Shown piece by piece: positions 1 to 9,197 of a DNA stretch of 64,000 nucleotides (position 1 is its first letter; each line of letters starts with the position of its first letter). Where the stretch lies: assembly GCF_004771275.1 (NCBI RefSeq), contig NZ_RQEV01000011.1:313766-377765 (forward strand). The letters run 5' to 3'. The notes beneath the pieces were generated by a model. That model saw only the letters and a program-made list of their open reading frames with translations. It was not told the origin of the DNA and searched no databases. This stretch comes from Leptospira fluminis. GTDB lineage: Bacteria; Spirochaetota; Leptospiria; Leptospirales; Leptospiraceae. The position numbers and the translations under genes were made by a program.

Positions 1-603
1 CAAGTCGACACCTGCCAAAACGGGCTCGAAGTCCTTCCGAGAATCGAAAAGAATCTGCCTGATCTGATCGTTTTGGATCTCATGCTTCCTGGCATAGGGG
101 GAATGGACCTATGCAAACGCATCAAGGAAAAATACGTTCTGCCTATCATCATGGTTACTGCGAAGTCCGGAGAAACCGATGCCGTCCTCGGGCTGGAATT
201 GGGCGCGGACGATTATGTTCGCAAACCCTTCTCCACAAGGGAATTGGTCGCTAGAGTTCGCTCCGTTTTGCGCAGATCCGGCGAAGCGGAGGAAGAACAG
301 GAATTCGAGGGGAATATCAGCGTAGGTAAGATCTTCCTGAATCCCAAAGCTCACAAGGTTTTCATAGACGGAAAAGAAATCGATCTGACTTTGATCGAAT
401 ACAAGATTCTCTATCTTTTTATGACGAATACCGGCGTTGCATTTACCCGGGATAAACTTCTGGATAAAGTATGGGGAAAGGACATTTACGTTACGGATCG
501 CGCCGTCGACGTCAATATCAAGAGACTTAGAGACAAACTCGGAGACGAGAAGGAGAGATTGGAAACGATCCGAGGCATCGGTTACAGATTCAATGAGGCG
601 TAG
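1..603 (+). CDS. PhoB/OmpR-family response regulator (5' end outside window)
   Basis: The frame is open from base 1, so the true start lies upstream. What remains is the second half of a receiver domain and a complete winged-helix effector domain. The phospho-acceptor aspartate is the D of VLDLMLPG (codon 76..78), the signalling Thr sits in IIMVTAKSG, and the conserved Lys in YVRKPFSTREL. After a short linker, the trans_reg_C domain contains LTLIEYKILYLF, RDKLLDKVWG and a C-terminal RGIGYRF. By family knowledge it binds direct repeats as a dimer once phosphorylated. It overlaps the following kinase gene by 11 bp, so the two form a two-component operon. The regulon cannot be told from the sequence; the phosphate-type PhoB/PhoR pair is only the closest architecture. 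Confidence 0.93.
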   Translation, partial: QVDTCQNGLEVLPRIEKNLPDLIVLDLMLPGIGGMDLCKRIKEKYVLPIIMVTAKSGETDAVLGLELGADDYVRKPFSTRELVARVRSVLRRSGEAEEEQEFEGNISVGKIFLNPKAHKVFIDGKEIDLTLIEYKILYLFMTNTGVAFTRDKLLDKVWGKDIYVTDRAVDVNIKRLRDKLGDEKERLETIRGIGYRFNEA

Positions 604-1984
604 TTTATTTTCGAAACTTCTTTTAAGTAACTGGCTTCTTCTCATCATCCTAATGGCGGTGGCCGGCGGCGTCCTGTTCGTGGAAGACATCGTCCATCCC
701 GATCTCAAGATCCTGCTCTTTTCCTTTTACATCCTCTTGGCCATGTTCGGTACGTTCTACGTATCGTACTCCATAGCACGAAGCGTCACCCAAACCCTGA
801 ACCAGATCGAAAAGAAAACGGGCGAAATCAACGCGGGCGATTTTGGGTCCGAGCTTAGTCTTCCCGAAATCCGTGAATTGGCGGATCTTGCCGTTTCCAT
901 CAATCGGATGTCCGGACGTTTAAAGAATCAGTTCGTGGATCTTACCATAGAAAAGGAAAAATTTGATTCCGTCCTTCAAAACTTAAAGGAAGGCGTTTTT
1001 TCCGTGGACTTGGAAGGTTCCATTTTATTTCAAAATCGGAGTATCCCGAATTCGTTGATAGAACCGAACTCCGCTTCTAGAAAGATAGAAGATGCGGTCC
1101 AGGACGAAAGACTGCTCGAGTTCATCCAAAAAAATTTGGCCGGTAAAAGCGAACCTAAGATCGAATTGGATTTAAGTCAGAATTTTTACGCGATCAAAAT
1201 GTATCCGCTTAGAACCAACGGAAATGTCCTGATGTTCATCGGCGTGATCCGCAACATCACCGAGGAAAAACAGTCGCACATCATCCGTGAGCAGTTCGTT
1301 CAAAACGCATCCCATGAACTAAAGACCCCGATCACTTCGATAAAAGGGTACACCGAAACGTTACTGGGCAGATTGCGTTTAAAGGAAGATAGCCACGAGA
1401 AGAAATTCCTGGACGCGATTTCCAGAAATACGGATCGAATGGTCCGGATCGTGGAAGATATGCTGACGATCACAAGGATAGAGAACCAAACCGCTATCGC
1501 TAGAGCGGAGGAATTCACTCTGAAATCCCTGGTGGACAACCTATCTTTTACCGTAGACGGAGTAGTATCTCCGAAGGAACAGAAATTCGTCGTGGAAATG
1601 CCGGAACCGATCACTGTTTCTGCGGACTGGGTTTTACTGGAACATATGCTTTTGAATCTGATCTCGAACGCATCCTCCTATTCACCCGACGGAAAAACGA
1701 TCACGTTAAAAGTGGTTAAATTCGGTCGGGACAACGTTAATTTCCAGGTAAAGGATCAAGGTATAGGAATCAAGGACGAGGATAAGGAAAGGATTTTCGA
1801 ACGGTTTTTTCGGGTCGATAAGAACAGATCCAGAAAGGAAGGCGGCACCGGCCTAGGTCTCTCTATCGTGAAGCATATCGTTCGCCTTCACCACGGTACG
1901 GTTAAGACCTTCGATAATCCCGACGGAGGAACGATCTTTTCGGTTACGATTCCTACCGTATATTCTGATAAAGTGGACGTATAA
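593..1984 (+). CDS. PhoR-like sensor histidine kinase
   Basis: 463 residues from ATG 593, which overlaps the response-regulator stop. This start gives a natural N-terminus, MRRSLFSKLLLSNW, followed by two membrane segments at about 13-30 and 39-60 with almost no periplasmic loop between them. A HAMP-like region (about 61-113) and a PAS-like region (about 120-225) follow. The HisKA box has the phospho-acceptor His241 in NASHELKTPITS. The ATPase domain shows NLISNAS (N box), DQGIGI (G1) and GGTGLGLSIVKHIV (G2). The absence of a sizeable periplasmic domain suggests that the signal is sensed in the membrane or cytoplasm, as in PhoR. It would phosphorylate the upstream regulator. Confidence 0.93.
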   Translation: MRRSLFSKLLLSNWLLLIILMAVAGGVLFVEDIVHPDLKILLFSFYILLAMFGTFYVSYSIARSVTQTLNQIEKKTGEINAGDFGSELSLPEIRELADLAVSINRMSGRLKNQFVDLTIEKEKFDSVLQNLKEGVFSVDLEGSILFQNRSIPNSLIEPNSASRKIEDAVQDERLLEFIQKNLAGKSEPKIELDLSQNFYAIKMYPLRTNGNVLMFIGVIRNITEEKQSHIIREQFVQNASHELKTPITSIKGYTETLLGRLRLKEDSHEKKFLDAISRNTDRMVRIVEDMLTITRIENQTAIARAEEFTLKSLVDNLSFTVDGVVSPKEQKFVVEMPEPITVSADWVLLEHMLLNLISNASSYSPDGKTITLKVVKFGRDNVNFQVKDQGIGIKDEDKERIFERFFRVDKNRSRKEGGTGLGLSIVKHIVRLHHGTVKTFDNPDGGTIFSVTIPTVYSDKVDV

Positions 1985-2082
1985 ACACCAAAACCCGCTC
2001 TTTCCATTCATATTACGCTTTTCGAAAAAGTCGGGAACGGGGAGATTGAATTTTCTTAACAAGAAACGGCTAGAGGTCGGAA

Positions 2083-3234
2083 ATGACGTATCCAAAGGGT
2101 TTTTCCTCGTTCGGCACGAATATCGGTATTAAGGATAAGACCAAAGACTTCGGCGTAATTTATTCCGAAGTCCCCTGCAAAGCTGCTGCGGTTTTTACCA
2201 AAAACAATTTCCCCGGCGCTCCCGTTATCGTAGGCAAGGAACATATCAAGTCCGGAATCCTACAGGCGATCGTAATCAACTCCAAAAATTCGAACGTCGC
2301 AACGGGAGAAAAAGGAGTGGAACATTCCCGTTCTATCTGTCGAGAGCTTGGAGCCTCCTTAGGAATTCCGGAAACTTCGGTACTTCCTTCCTCAACCGGA
2401 GTGATCGGAGTTCCCCTTCCGATAGAGATCATTCTGCCGGCCTGCAGTCGTGCAAAATCCATGTTGAAGCCGGACAATTTGGAAGAAGTCGCGGAAGCGA
2501 TCATGACTACGGATACACGTCGTAAAACTTCGACCCGAAAGATCAAATCGGACCGAGGCGAAGCCGTGATTTACGGTATGGCCAAAGGCGCCGGGATGAT
2601 CGAGCCGAATATGGCCACAATGCTATCCTATATTCTCACGGATGCGGAAGTCGAAGGGGATCTTTACGGAATTCTAAAAGACTGCGTCGACTCCAGTTTT
2701 AACTGCCTTTCCATCGATTCGGATACTTCGACGTCGGACACCGTCGCTTTGTTATCCAACGGTTTAGCGGGAAAAGTCGATTCTCTGGATTTCAAACGCG
2801 CGCTCCTGGAAATTTGCGTCGATCTGACCAAGGAAATCGCCAGGGATGGGGAAGGAGCAACAAAACTGATAGAAATTCGGATCCTGAAAGCGAAAGACGA
2901 ATCGCAGGCCAGAAAAATCGGCAAATCCATCCTCAACTCTCCGTTGGTAAAAACGGCGATTTACGGAGGCGATCCGAATTGGGGACGATTGGTGATGGCG
3001 GTCGGAAAAGTTTTTGACGAGCCGATACGATTCGACGGTTTAGAAATCTATTTCGGAGGACTTTCCGTTAAAGGCGCGGACGCGGATACTCGTAAAAAAT
3101 TATCCGATTACCTGAAAAAGAATTCCGAGATCGAAGTGAATGTGGTATTGAATACGGGGCATTACGAGATGAAATTCTGGGGTTGCGATCTCACCGAAGG
3201 TTACGTCAAAGAAAACGCCTACTATACGACCTAA
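2083..3234 (+). CDS. argJ: Bifunctional glutamate N-acetyltransferase/ornithine acetyltransferase
   Basis: 383 residues, full length for ArgJ. It transfers the acetyl group between N-acetylornithine and glutamate in cyclic arginine biosynthesis. The self-cleavage site is visible in KGAGMIEPNMATML: cleavage before Thr179 would generate alpha and beta chains with Thr179 as N-terminal nucleophile. Other family blocks are INSKNSNVATGEKG, the oxyanion-region LPSSTGVIGVPLP and GDPNWGRLVMAVGK. The start ATG is preceded by a purine-rich GAGGTCGGAA. Other arginine genes are not adjacent; the neighbours are signalling genes, so this gene is not in an arg operon here. Confidence 0.95.
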   Translation: MTYPKGFSSFGTNIGIKDKTKDFGVIYSEVPCKAAAVFTKNNFPGAPVIVGKEHIKSGILQAIVINSKNSNVATGEKGVEHSRSICRELGASLGIPETSVLPSSTGVIGVPLPIEIILPACSRAKSMLKPDNLEEVAEAIMTTDTRRKTSTRKIKSDRGEAVIYGMAKGAGMIEPNMATMLSYILTDAEVEGDLYGILKDCVDSSFNCLSIDSDTSTSDTVALLSNGLAGKVDSLDFKRALLEICVDLTKEIARDGEGATKLIEIRILKAKDESQARKIGKSILNSPLVKTAIYGGDPNWGRLVMAVGKVFDEPIRFDGLEIYFGGLSVKGADADTRKKLSDYLKKNSEIEVNVVLNTGHYEMKFWGCDLTEGYVKENAYYTT

Positions 3235-3260
3235 TCGAAACCGATTCACTCGATAATACC

Positions 3261-4511
3261 GTGAAAGCCTTTTTTTCGGACCATAGAATCGCATCCGCAA
3301 TCATCACGATATTCGTGAGATTATTCGGAGTGATAGCCGTTCTTACCGCTTATGAAATCTGTATCAATTTCCTGCCGAAGGAGATCGAATTCGTTCGGGA
3401 AATCGGCGTGCTTACTAGCCTTATTTTCGGAGTCTTTGCGGTTCTTCCGATGCAGGAAAAAATTGCGGGCTTTTTAAAAGTCACGTTCGTTTCCGAATAT
3501 CTCAGCAACGATCCCGGTTCCTCCAGAATGGCTCATAGACGCTTTGATCTGGAGGGATTAATCAGAAACGTTTTTCCGGAGTTAGTTCGTTTAACGAATA
3601 GCAATTTCGGAAAGCTTGCTATCTTGAGAAACGATCTAACATACTACGACCTTTATACTTACGCTCACAAAAAACAGAGAAAAGTAAACACGTTAGAAGG
3701 GATTAACCCAAAGTCCCCGCTTTTAAAATATATTCTAAGCAAAAGATCCGGATCCATCATCGGAGAGCCCGACCAGAACAACGTCATTAACGAGGATTTC
3801 GTAAGTCTTAGGGCGAATTTCATCTTACCGTTCGTCTTTCGGGAAAAACTCTTCGGTTTTTTAGCGGTTTCGAATATTCCCAAAGACGATGTTAGGCACG
3901 AATTGGGTTTTTTGGCGGGTAAGTGCGCTTTGGCGGTCCACAATCATATTCTATCCTCTCAAATCGCGGAAAATAAGAAATACAGAAAAGAATTCGAAAA
4001 CGCAGGCAAAATCCGAAGATTTCTGGAACCTACCGAACCCCCACTGATAGGAAATACGAAAATAGACCTTCTTTCTCGCGAACCGGGGGAGCTCTTGGAA
4101 TTCTTCCAATCGGAAACGGAGGATTTTTATTTCGTATTCCTACGTTTGAGCGTCACGAATGCGGTTTCCGTGCTTGCACTTTGCTATATTCTGGGAACGT
4201 TATATGCTTCCCGTATGCGCGGTGAGACGAAGGATCTTCTTCAAATCAAGACTCTCGTCGAGGAAAATCTGAAAGAGATTTCCTGGACGGAAAGATACGA
4301 TCTTGCCGTCGGTAAAGTAAGCAAGGCGGATCGAAAAATCTCCCTGCGCATCGTAGGAAAACATTTTAGAATGTTCAAAAACTCCAGTCCCGAGCGGAAC
4401 TTAGCCTCCATCGGTTGGGAAAACGTCGAAATTCCCGAGCAGGATCCCTTGTATCTGGCTTGGAACGAAAGAAAGATCTTATCTTTTCAGGAAATCGGAG
4501 TATCGGTGTGA
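3261..4511 (+). CDS. Membrane protein with GAF-like and degenerate PP2C/SpoIIE-like regions
   Basis: About 416 residues from GTG 3261; an in-frame TTG at 3183 inside argJ is an alternative, and neither has a clear ribosome site. Two membrane segments lie near the N-terminus (AIITIFVRLFGVIAVL and the stretch before LPMQEKIAG). A central region ending FREKLFGFLAVSNI looks GAF-like. The C-terminal 130 residues can be laid over the SpoIIE/PP2C domain of the next protein (FYFVFLRLSVTNAVSVLALC against LLFLGDVSGHGLGSGYLVSA), but the metal-binding Asp and Gly-His-Gly are gone. It ends in a GTGA overlap with the phosphatase gene. I infer a catalytically dead partner or regulator of that phosphatase. 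No established name. Confidence 0.75.
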   Translation: MKAFFSDHRIASAIITIFVRLFGVIAVLTAYEICINFLPKEIEFVREIGVLTSLIFGVFAVLPMQEKIAGFLKVTFVSEYLSNDPGSSRMAHRRFDLEGLIRNVFPELVRLTNSNFGKLAILRNDLTYYDLYTYAHKKQRKVNTLEGINPKSPLLKYILSKRSGSIIGEPDQNNVINEDFVSLRANFILPFVFREKLFGFLAVSNIPKDDVRHELGFLAGKCALAVHNHILSSQIAENKKYRKEFENAGKIRRFLEPTEPPLIGNTKIDLLSREPGELLEFFQSETEDFYFVFLRLSVTNAVSVLALCYILGTLYASRMRGETKDLLQIKTLVEENLKEISWTERYDLAVGKVSKADRKISLRIVGKHFRMFKNSSPERNLASIGWENVEIPEQDPLYLAWNERKILSFQEIGVSV

Positions 4512-6868
4512 GGAATATTCTTCTCGTTCTGGTTTCCGTTATTCTTTTCGGAGTATTTCTGTTCGCTGGATTATTGAAATCCTCCTCTAAGGAATCCAGA
4601 CTACCTTTTTATTTTTATCCGAACGGAGTGATTGCCTTAGCGAACGGAGAATATTCCGATCTGACGGGATTAAGGATCGATCTGTTGGAATATGAAATCG
4701 CCCGTAAGCTTAAAGAAGAAGCGGGAGAAACGACCCGGTTATTCCACTTTTACGGAAAGGACAGAAGCGTTTCGAAAGAAGTACCTTTCATATTCAGATC
4801 CGCTTTGGACGTTCTCAGAGATTTTTCCCTAGATATCGTTTTATCCCTGCTTTATTTTTCGGTCGCGATCTGGTTCTTTTTTTATACCAGGGATTTATTC
4901 ATCTTCCTATTATTCGGATCCTTCTCCGCTCTGTTTCTATTCAATTTCTTCCTATTGGCGTTCCAGGATTTCGCCTTTCTTTTCTTTTTCTTCTTTTTCT
5001 TCGGCGGGTTTTTGATTCTAGATGTGTCCTATCGACTGCGGGGAAAAGAAATTCCTTCTCGCTGGTTCGCTCCGCAAATTATTTTTTCCATTGTCGCCGC
5101 TTACGTCGGAGCCTCTCAAAAAGGGAATCCGGATCTTTTCCAGTCGCTTGCCAACGCGGGAATACATTTCAACGCGATTGCCGCTTCCATTTGCATTCTA
5201 CAATTAGTCTTCCATACGTTCCGGAATCCGACGCAATTTCAGGCGGTGTTTAAGAAACTTTGTCTCGTACTGGCGTTTTTTTTAGCCACCATCGTTCCGT
5301 TTCTTATGACCAAAATCGACTCCTTGCAGGCCTCTACGATGATACGTTCGTACCTGATCTTGGCGTTCTTCGTATTTCCTCCTTTGGTAATTTACGGAAC
5401 TTATACGTATTCTCTCGTTCCCGTTCAGATCGCCTTCAGCTCCTCTCTTACGTCTATTTATTCCATTCTGATTCTGACCTTCGGTTATTTGTTCGGTTTG
5501 GAATTCTTCGTCAGATGGAATCCCGAATTCTTAGGAGCCCACCAAAACGAATGGAACTTATTCTACGTGGTTCTCGTAGCTTACTTCCTGAGTCCTTTGA
5601 ACAATAAATTGTTTTATTGGGTGGATTATTGGAGCTTTCGCAACAACCCGAAACTTCATACTGCTTTAGAGGAACTTTCCGTCATGATCGGAGCCCCGAT
5701 CTCGATGCGGGCAACCATCAACAACCTAATCCGCAGGTTGGTGGACGCTCTGGACGTGCACAAACTCCAGGTGTTGATCCCGGCGGATAAATTTCCTAGA
5801 ACCGACTTGAGAAATATAAATTTCGTTCGAATCCCGTTCGGTTCCGAAATATGGAACTATTTCGAAAACCATACCGAAGTGACGGTGACTTCCCATCTCG
5901 CATACGGCCTCGGAATCCGCGAATCCGTGTTTAAGTTTTTGCAACAGATGGGTGTCCAGCTCGCCTATCCGCTTTTCGATTTCGAGCAGGGAAAAGAGGT
6001 AATCGCCGTATTCCTAGTGGGGGAAAAGCGAAGTCACAGGAATTTTACCATAGGAGAGCTTAGATTCCTTAAGGAATGCACCCGTTTAGCCTCCCTTTTG
6101 ATCCGGAATTATAGCCTTTTAGTGGACGAAGTGGAAAAGAAAAGGATCGTTCGCGATCTGAATATGGCTTCCATTCTGGACAAAACTCTTCATTTACCCG
6201 AATTGGAAACGATACGTCAAACGAAGGTCGGGTATTTTTCCGTACCGGCCGTCGGAATCTCCGGAGATTATCTAGATATACTCAGGATCGACGCTAGGAG
6301 ACAGCTTCTTTTCCTGGGAGACGTATCTGGACACGGACTAGGTTCCGGTTACCTAGTCTCCGCCGTGCGAGGTATCATTCGCCGCTACTTGGGTGAATCT
6401 CCTTCGATCCCACAAATTTTTCATGCGATCAATCTGTTCTTGATCGAAAGATATAGAGGAAGCGAGTTCATGACTTCGGTCGCAGGCATCTACAACGCTT
6501 CCGATGGAGCCTTTTCGTTCGTGAATGCGGGTCACACATCGCCGATTTGCATACGGAAAGGCGGAAAAATAGAACTTCGAACCGAAACACAGAGAGTTTT
6601 AGGAGTTCTACCGACCGATTATAAGCTCTTAACGGTGCATTTGAATCCCGGAGATAAGTTAGTATTGTTCACCGACGGAGTAACGGAGACCTTTAACGAT
6701 AAAGATGAGATCTTCGGAGATGAAAATCTACTGAAATTATTATCGATGAACCATCACTTGGAAGCGCAAGAGCTAGCAAACCTAGTAAGAAAAACTTTAG
6801 AAGAGTATCGGAATCATAAAGAGACTAGTGACGACGTATCTTTCGTCTGCTTGGAAGTGTCTGAGTAA
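4508..6868 (+). CDS. Multi-pass membrane SpoIIE/PP2C-type serine phosphatase
   Basis: 786 residues from GTG 4508, overlapping the previous stop by 4 bp. There is an N-terminal membrane helix, an extracytoplasmic segment of about 90 residues, then about seven membrane helices (roughly residues 110-370), a GAF-like region (about 395-530) and a C-terminal phosphatase domain. The domain keeps its metal ligands: FLGDVSGHGLGSG (about residue 604), NAGHTSPICI, LFTDGVTE and SDDVSFVCLE. The architecture matches the 7TM-sensor phosphatases common in Leptospira, which act on anti-sigma-factor-antagonist type proteins. The substrate is not encoded nearby. Co-translation with the pseudo-phosphatase upstream suggests a heteromeric unit. 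Confidence 0.9.
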   Translation: MRNILLVLVSVILFGVFLFAGLLKSSSKESRLPFYFYPNGVIALANGEYSDLTGLRIDLLEYEIARKLKEEAGETTRLFHFYGKDRSVSKEVPFIFRSALDVLRDFSLDIVLSLLYFSVAIWFFFYTRDLFIFLLFGSFSALFLFNFFLLAFQDFAFLFFFFFFFGGFLILDVSYRLRGKEIPSRWFAPQIIFSIVAAYVGASQKGNPDLFQSLANAGIHFNAIAASICILQLVFHTFRNPTQFQAVFKKLCLVLAFFLATIVPFLMTKIDSLQASTMIRSYLILAFFVFPPLVIYGTYTYSLVPVQIAFSSSLTSIYSILILTFGYLFGLEFFVRWNPEFLGAHQNEWNLFYVVLVAYFLSPLNNKLFYWVDYWSFRNNPKLHTALEELSVMIGAPISMRATINNLIRRLVDALDVHKLQVLIPADKFPRTDLRNINFVRIPFGSEIWNYFENHTEVTVTSHLAYGLGIRESVFKFLQQMGVQLAYPLFDFEQGKEVIAVFLVGEKRSHRNFTIGELRFLKECTRLASLLIRNYSLLVDEVEKKRIVRDLNMASILDKTLHLPELETIRQTKVGYFSVPAVGISGDYLDILRIDARRQLLFLGDVSGHGLGSGYLVSAVRGIIRRYLGESPSIPQIFHAINLFLIERYRGSEFMTSVAGIYNASDGAFSFVNAGHTSPICIRKGGKIELRTETQRVLGVLPTDYKLLTVHLNPGDKLVLFTDGVTETFNDKDEIFGDENLLKLLSMNHHLEAQELANLVRKTLEEYRNHKETSDDVSFVCLEVSE

Positions 6869-6927
6869 GAATCTCTTTCACTCAAATCAACATCTTAAAA
6901 TTTTTTTCGTTAAAATAATTAAAATAC

Positions 6928-6956
6928 TTTACAATGAAAAGTTAATTGCTTAATTA
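6928..6956 (+). promoter_or_regulatory. Candidate sigma-70 promoter for the lysine-rich peptide gene
   Basis: TTTACA (6928..6933) is separated by 17 bp from TAATTA (6951..6956) in an AT-rich intergenic region. Expected transcription start is near 6963, about 70 bp ahead of the ATG at 7033. Call rests on hexamer match and spacing only. Confidence 0.4.
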
Positions 6957-7032
6957 TGTCCCTATCCAAGGGCTTTCTTGATCTCTCGCAAAGTACGGAG
7001 GTCTGAAAAGTTCAAATCAATGGAGGACGTCA

Positions 7033-7125
7033 ATGGTTGCAAAAAAGAAAGCAGTCAAGAAAGCAGCTAAGAAAAAAGTAGCAAAGAAAAAAGCTGCTAA
7101 GAAGAAAGTCGCGAAAAAGAAATAA
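7033..7125 (+). CDS. 30-residue lysine/alanine-only basic peptide (histone H1-tail-like)
   Basis: The ATG has a strong ribosome site (GGAGGACGTCA) directly upstream. The product contains only M, V, A and K: 18 of 30 residues are Lys, in repeats of the type AKKKVAKKKA. This resembles the C-terminal tails of eukaryotic H1, chlamydial Hc1/Hc2 and AlgP-type bacterial histone-like proteins, which bind DNA without sequence specificity. The gene stands alone between a promoter-like region and a strong terminator, as expected for an abundant nucleoid peptide. A lysine-rich N-terminus starting MVAKKKK recurs in the minus-strand gene at 9848..10087. Function is inferred from composition only. Confidence 0.75.
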   Translation: MVAKKKAVKKAAKKKVAKKKAAKKKVAKKK

Positions 7126-7143
7126 CTGACTTCGACAACATCT

Positions 7144-7206
7144 CCTTTTATACTTTTTATAAAAGGAATGAAGCTTAAAACCCGCTTTTATAAGCGGGTT
7201 TTTTCT
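7144..7206 (+). terminator. Tandem hairpins with intrinsic terminator after the basic peptide gene
   Basis: A first A/T-rich hairpin (CCTTTTATA 7144..7152 with TATAAAAGG 7158..7166) is followed by AACCCGCTT 7179..7187 pairing with AAGCGGGTT 7192..7200, then a T-run to about 7206. The second is a textbook rho-independent terminator. Confidence 0.85.
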
Positions 7207-7349
7207 TTTAAAGCCCTCGCAAGCGTCTCTCTTCAGTAGTTCACTTGGATTTTGCCGGATTTTGTTGTAAAAAAGCTACGGAGAAGCTCGTTTCAGACTT
7301 GGATTCTCGAATTTTCGGAAATACTTTCCCGATTTTCCGCCTTCATCCA

Positions 7350-8069
7350 TCACAATTTAAGATAATGAAGCACTTCTTTCATCTCGTCTCGAATATCCGG
7401 AAGAGAAGTACCGTAATTCTTGATCGAATTCGCTTTACCATCGGCCGTAATTTCGAACAGCCTATACTCGTTGGAAGTGTGCGAAGACTTTTCTAGTTTG
7501 AAAAATTGAATCGCTTTCTTGGAAAACCGGTTGTACGCGGTGAATTTATGATAGTAAAACCCCTCTTTTTGCGGACTAACGGGGTAAGGCGTATAATATT
7601 CCGCTCCCAAAAGCAGAATATTCGGAGTCACGGACACGATTCTTGTCCATGTTGCGAGATTGAGCGGATAATTTTCCTCTAAGAAGGTCTTCTTATAATT
7701 CTTTTCCCAAATTCGGAGAATTTTACCGCGGATCTCGTCCGCCTGCTTCGGCCGCGACAATCCGTTCAAGCAAATTTCATAAAGGGAAAGCAAGGCCAAA
7801 GATTCCGATTTTCCGTTCTGTAATTCCTTTTGGGTCAGCTTTTTGGCGGTAATAAAATCTTCCGAATAGATATTTTCCCAGATTTTTTCCAGGACAGCGG
7901 CGTTTTTTCCCGAATCTTCCGGCAATAATTCCCATAGATTCCCGAAAAAAAGCCCGAACGTGAGAGCCAACGACAGAATCAGGGAAAAATTTCTCCATTT
8001 ATATTTCTCTGCCAAGCTTGCAAGAGAGACAAACGGATTCTTACCGGGAAATGGGCTCCGTTCGAACAT
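7350..8069 (-). CDS. Membrane-anchored protein of unknown function
   Basis: 239 residues. A short cytoplasmic N-terminus is followed by one membrane helix (about 28-47, NFSLILSLALTFGLFFGNLW) and a soluble domain of about 190 residues on the outer face. The soluble part begins with helical segments (AVLEKIWENIYSEDFITAKK, ALLSLYEICLNGL) that could be a short TPR-like array, and ends in a region rich in Tyr and Phe. I do not recognise the family. It is the last gene of a minus-strand group, 9 bp after the SUFU-domain gene, so the two are probably co-transcribed. Confidence 0.7.
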   Translation of the reverse strand: MFERSPFPGKNPFVSLASLAEKYKWRNFSLILSLALTFGLFFGNLWELLPEDSGKNAAVLEKIWENIYSEDFITAKKLTQKELQNGKSESLALLSLYEICLNGLSRPKQADEIRGKILRIWEKNYKKTFLEENYPLNLATWTRIVSVTPNILLLGAEYYTPYPVSPQKEGFYYHKFTAYNRFSKKAIQFFKLEKSSHTSNEYRLFEITADGKANSIKNYGTSLPDIRDEMKEVLHYLKL

Positions 8070-8078
8070 AGGAAAGAT

Positions 8079-9197
8079 TTAAACGACCGATTTACGTTCC
8101 GGATCGTGGATCCAAACCGGAAGATCTTTTTCCCAAAGGGCCAAAAATTCTTTCGCTCCCTTTTCCTGGATCACTTCTCTTTCTTCTTCAGAAACGGGTA
8201 AGAGGGTCAAAAATCGGATCGGCCGTCCATTTTCCGCGACAAGACCCGCCAAAGAAGGATGTCCTGCCTTGGCATCCAACTCTTTGAATAACAAAGACGT
8301 AAACGTGACATGGAGCGCTTCCGGATCTCTCCGGCTCATCGAAATCGTATGTCCATGACCGAACCATTTTCCCATGCTCCAAGGAAAGCGAATGATTTCT
8401 CCGATTTGGTGGGGGACCCAACTTTCCGATCGATCTTCGTCCGAGACTTTCACGGCGAAAAGGAGCTCCGACCTGGCATAGTCCTCGTAGTCTTTGCGGT
8501 ACAATTCCACGCCGGGCATGTTTTGCGAGCTCATGCCCAGCGTAACATAGATGTATACGTCGGGCAAAAGATTCCAGCGGAAACGTGCGATTCCCAATTG
8601 CGGAAATTTTCCCCCGTCCGCAGACCAATACTTATCATGTTTACCGAAAATGTTTTCCAGAAAGGACAGGCGGAGTTCCTGCACTTTTTTCCAAACATTG
8701 GGAGAAGAGCGGAATTCCCAATGCGCGCGATCTTGGCGGATTCTGTCCGGAATCGTACCGAATTCGGAATTCCCTAAGGGATAAGCGGTAAGGGCTTCCG
8801 TCTTAGCAAATTTAGAATACCCGTGAAAGTCGTTCACTCCGGACCAAGGAGGAAGATAGGCAATTAGCTCTTCCCGATAAAAAAAAGCGACTCCGGTCCC
8901 TTCTTCCGTCCATATAAAATGAATCTCCTCTTCCTGGAACGGCCCCACAGGAGAAGAATCTAAAACTTCCTCTTCAACCAACACAGGGGCCAATCCGGAA
9001 CGTAATTCCTCTTCGTTACGGAACTTGGGCGCCTGAATTCGGTTGCATACCCAGACGGATTTCATAGAGAAATCGGGATTCTCTTCCGCTTGGAGATAAA
9101 GATAAACCGTTCTGCCGTCGTCTTCTAAAAACGCGGTAAAGGAACCGTAGGGGTTCGCTTCTTGGTATAAGATTTTCGGTTCCAAGATTTCCTTCAT
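8079..9197 (-). CDS. SUFU (suppressor of fused)-domain protein
   Basis: 372 residues. The C-terminal half looks like a bacterial SUFU domain: PDVYIYVTLGMSSQNMPGVE, then SWVPHQIGEIIRFPW, WFGHGHTISM and FLTLLPVSEEEREVIQEKGA are the family's characteristic blocks. The N-terminal half (about 1-180) is a separate beta-rich region with no family I recognise. In bacteria, SUFU domains often act as immunity proteins against polymorphic toxins, but no toxin gene is visible beside it, so that role is not supported here. The start overlaps the stop of the gene at 9194..9547 by 4 bp (ATGA), indicating translational coupling. Confidence 0.75.
   Translation of the reverse strand: MKEILEPKILYQEANPYGSFTAFLEDDGRTVYLYLQAEENPDFSMKSVWVCNRIQAPKFRNEEELRSGLAPVLVEEEVLDSSPVGPFQEEEIHFIWTEEGTGVAFFYREELIAYLPPWSGVNDFHGYSKFAKTEALTAYPLGNSEFGTIPDRIRQDRAHWEFRSSPNVWKKVQELRLSFLENIFGKHDKYWSADGGKFPQLGIARFRWNLLPDVYIYVTLGMSSQNMPGVELYRKDYEDYARSELLFAVKVSDEDRSESWVPHQIGEIIRFPWSMGKWFGHGHTISMSRRDPEALHVTFTSLLFKELDAKAGHPSLAGLVAENGRPIRFLTLLPVSEEEREVIQEKGAKEFLALWEKDLPVWIHDPERKSVV

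Noticed and set aside
109..708. 199-codon minus-strand frame opposite the response regulator
   Set aside because: Antisense shadow of two clear genes; product resembles nothing and lacks a ribosome site.
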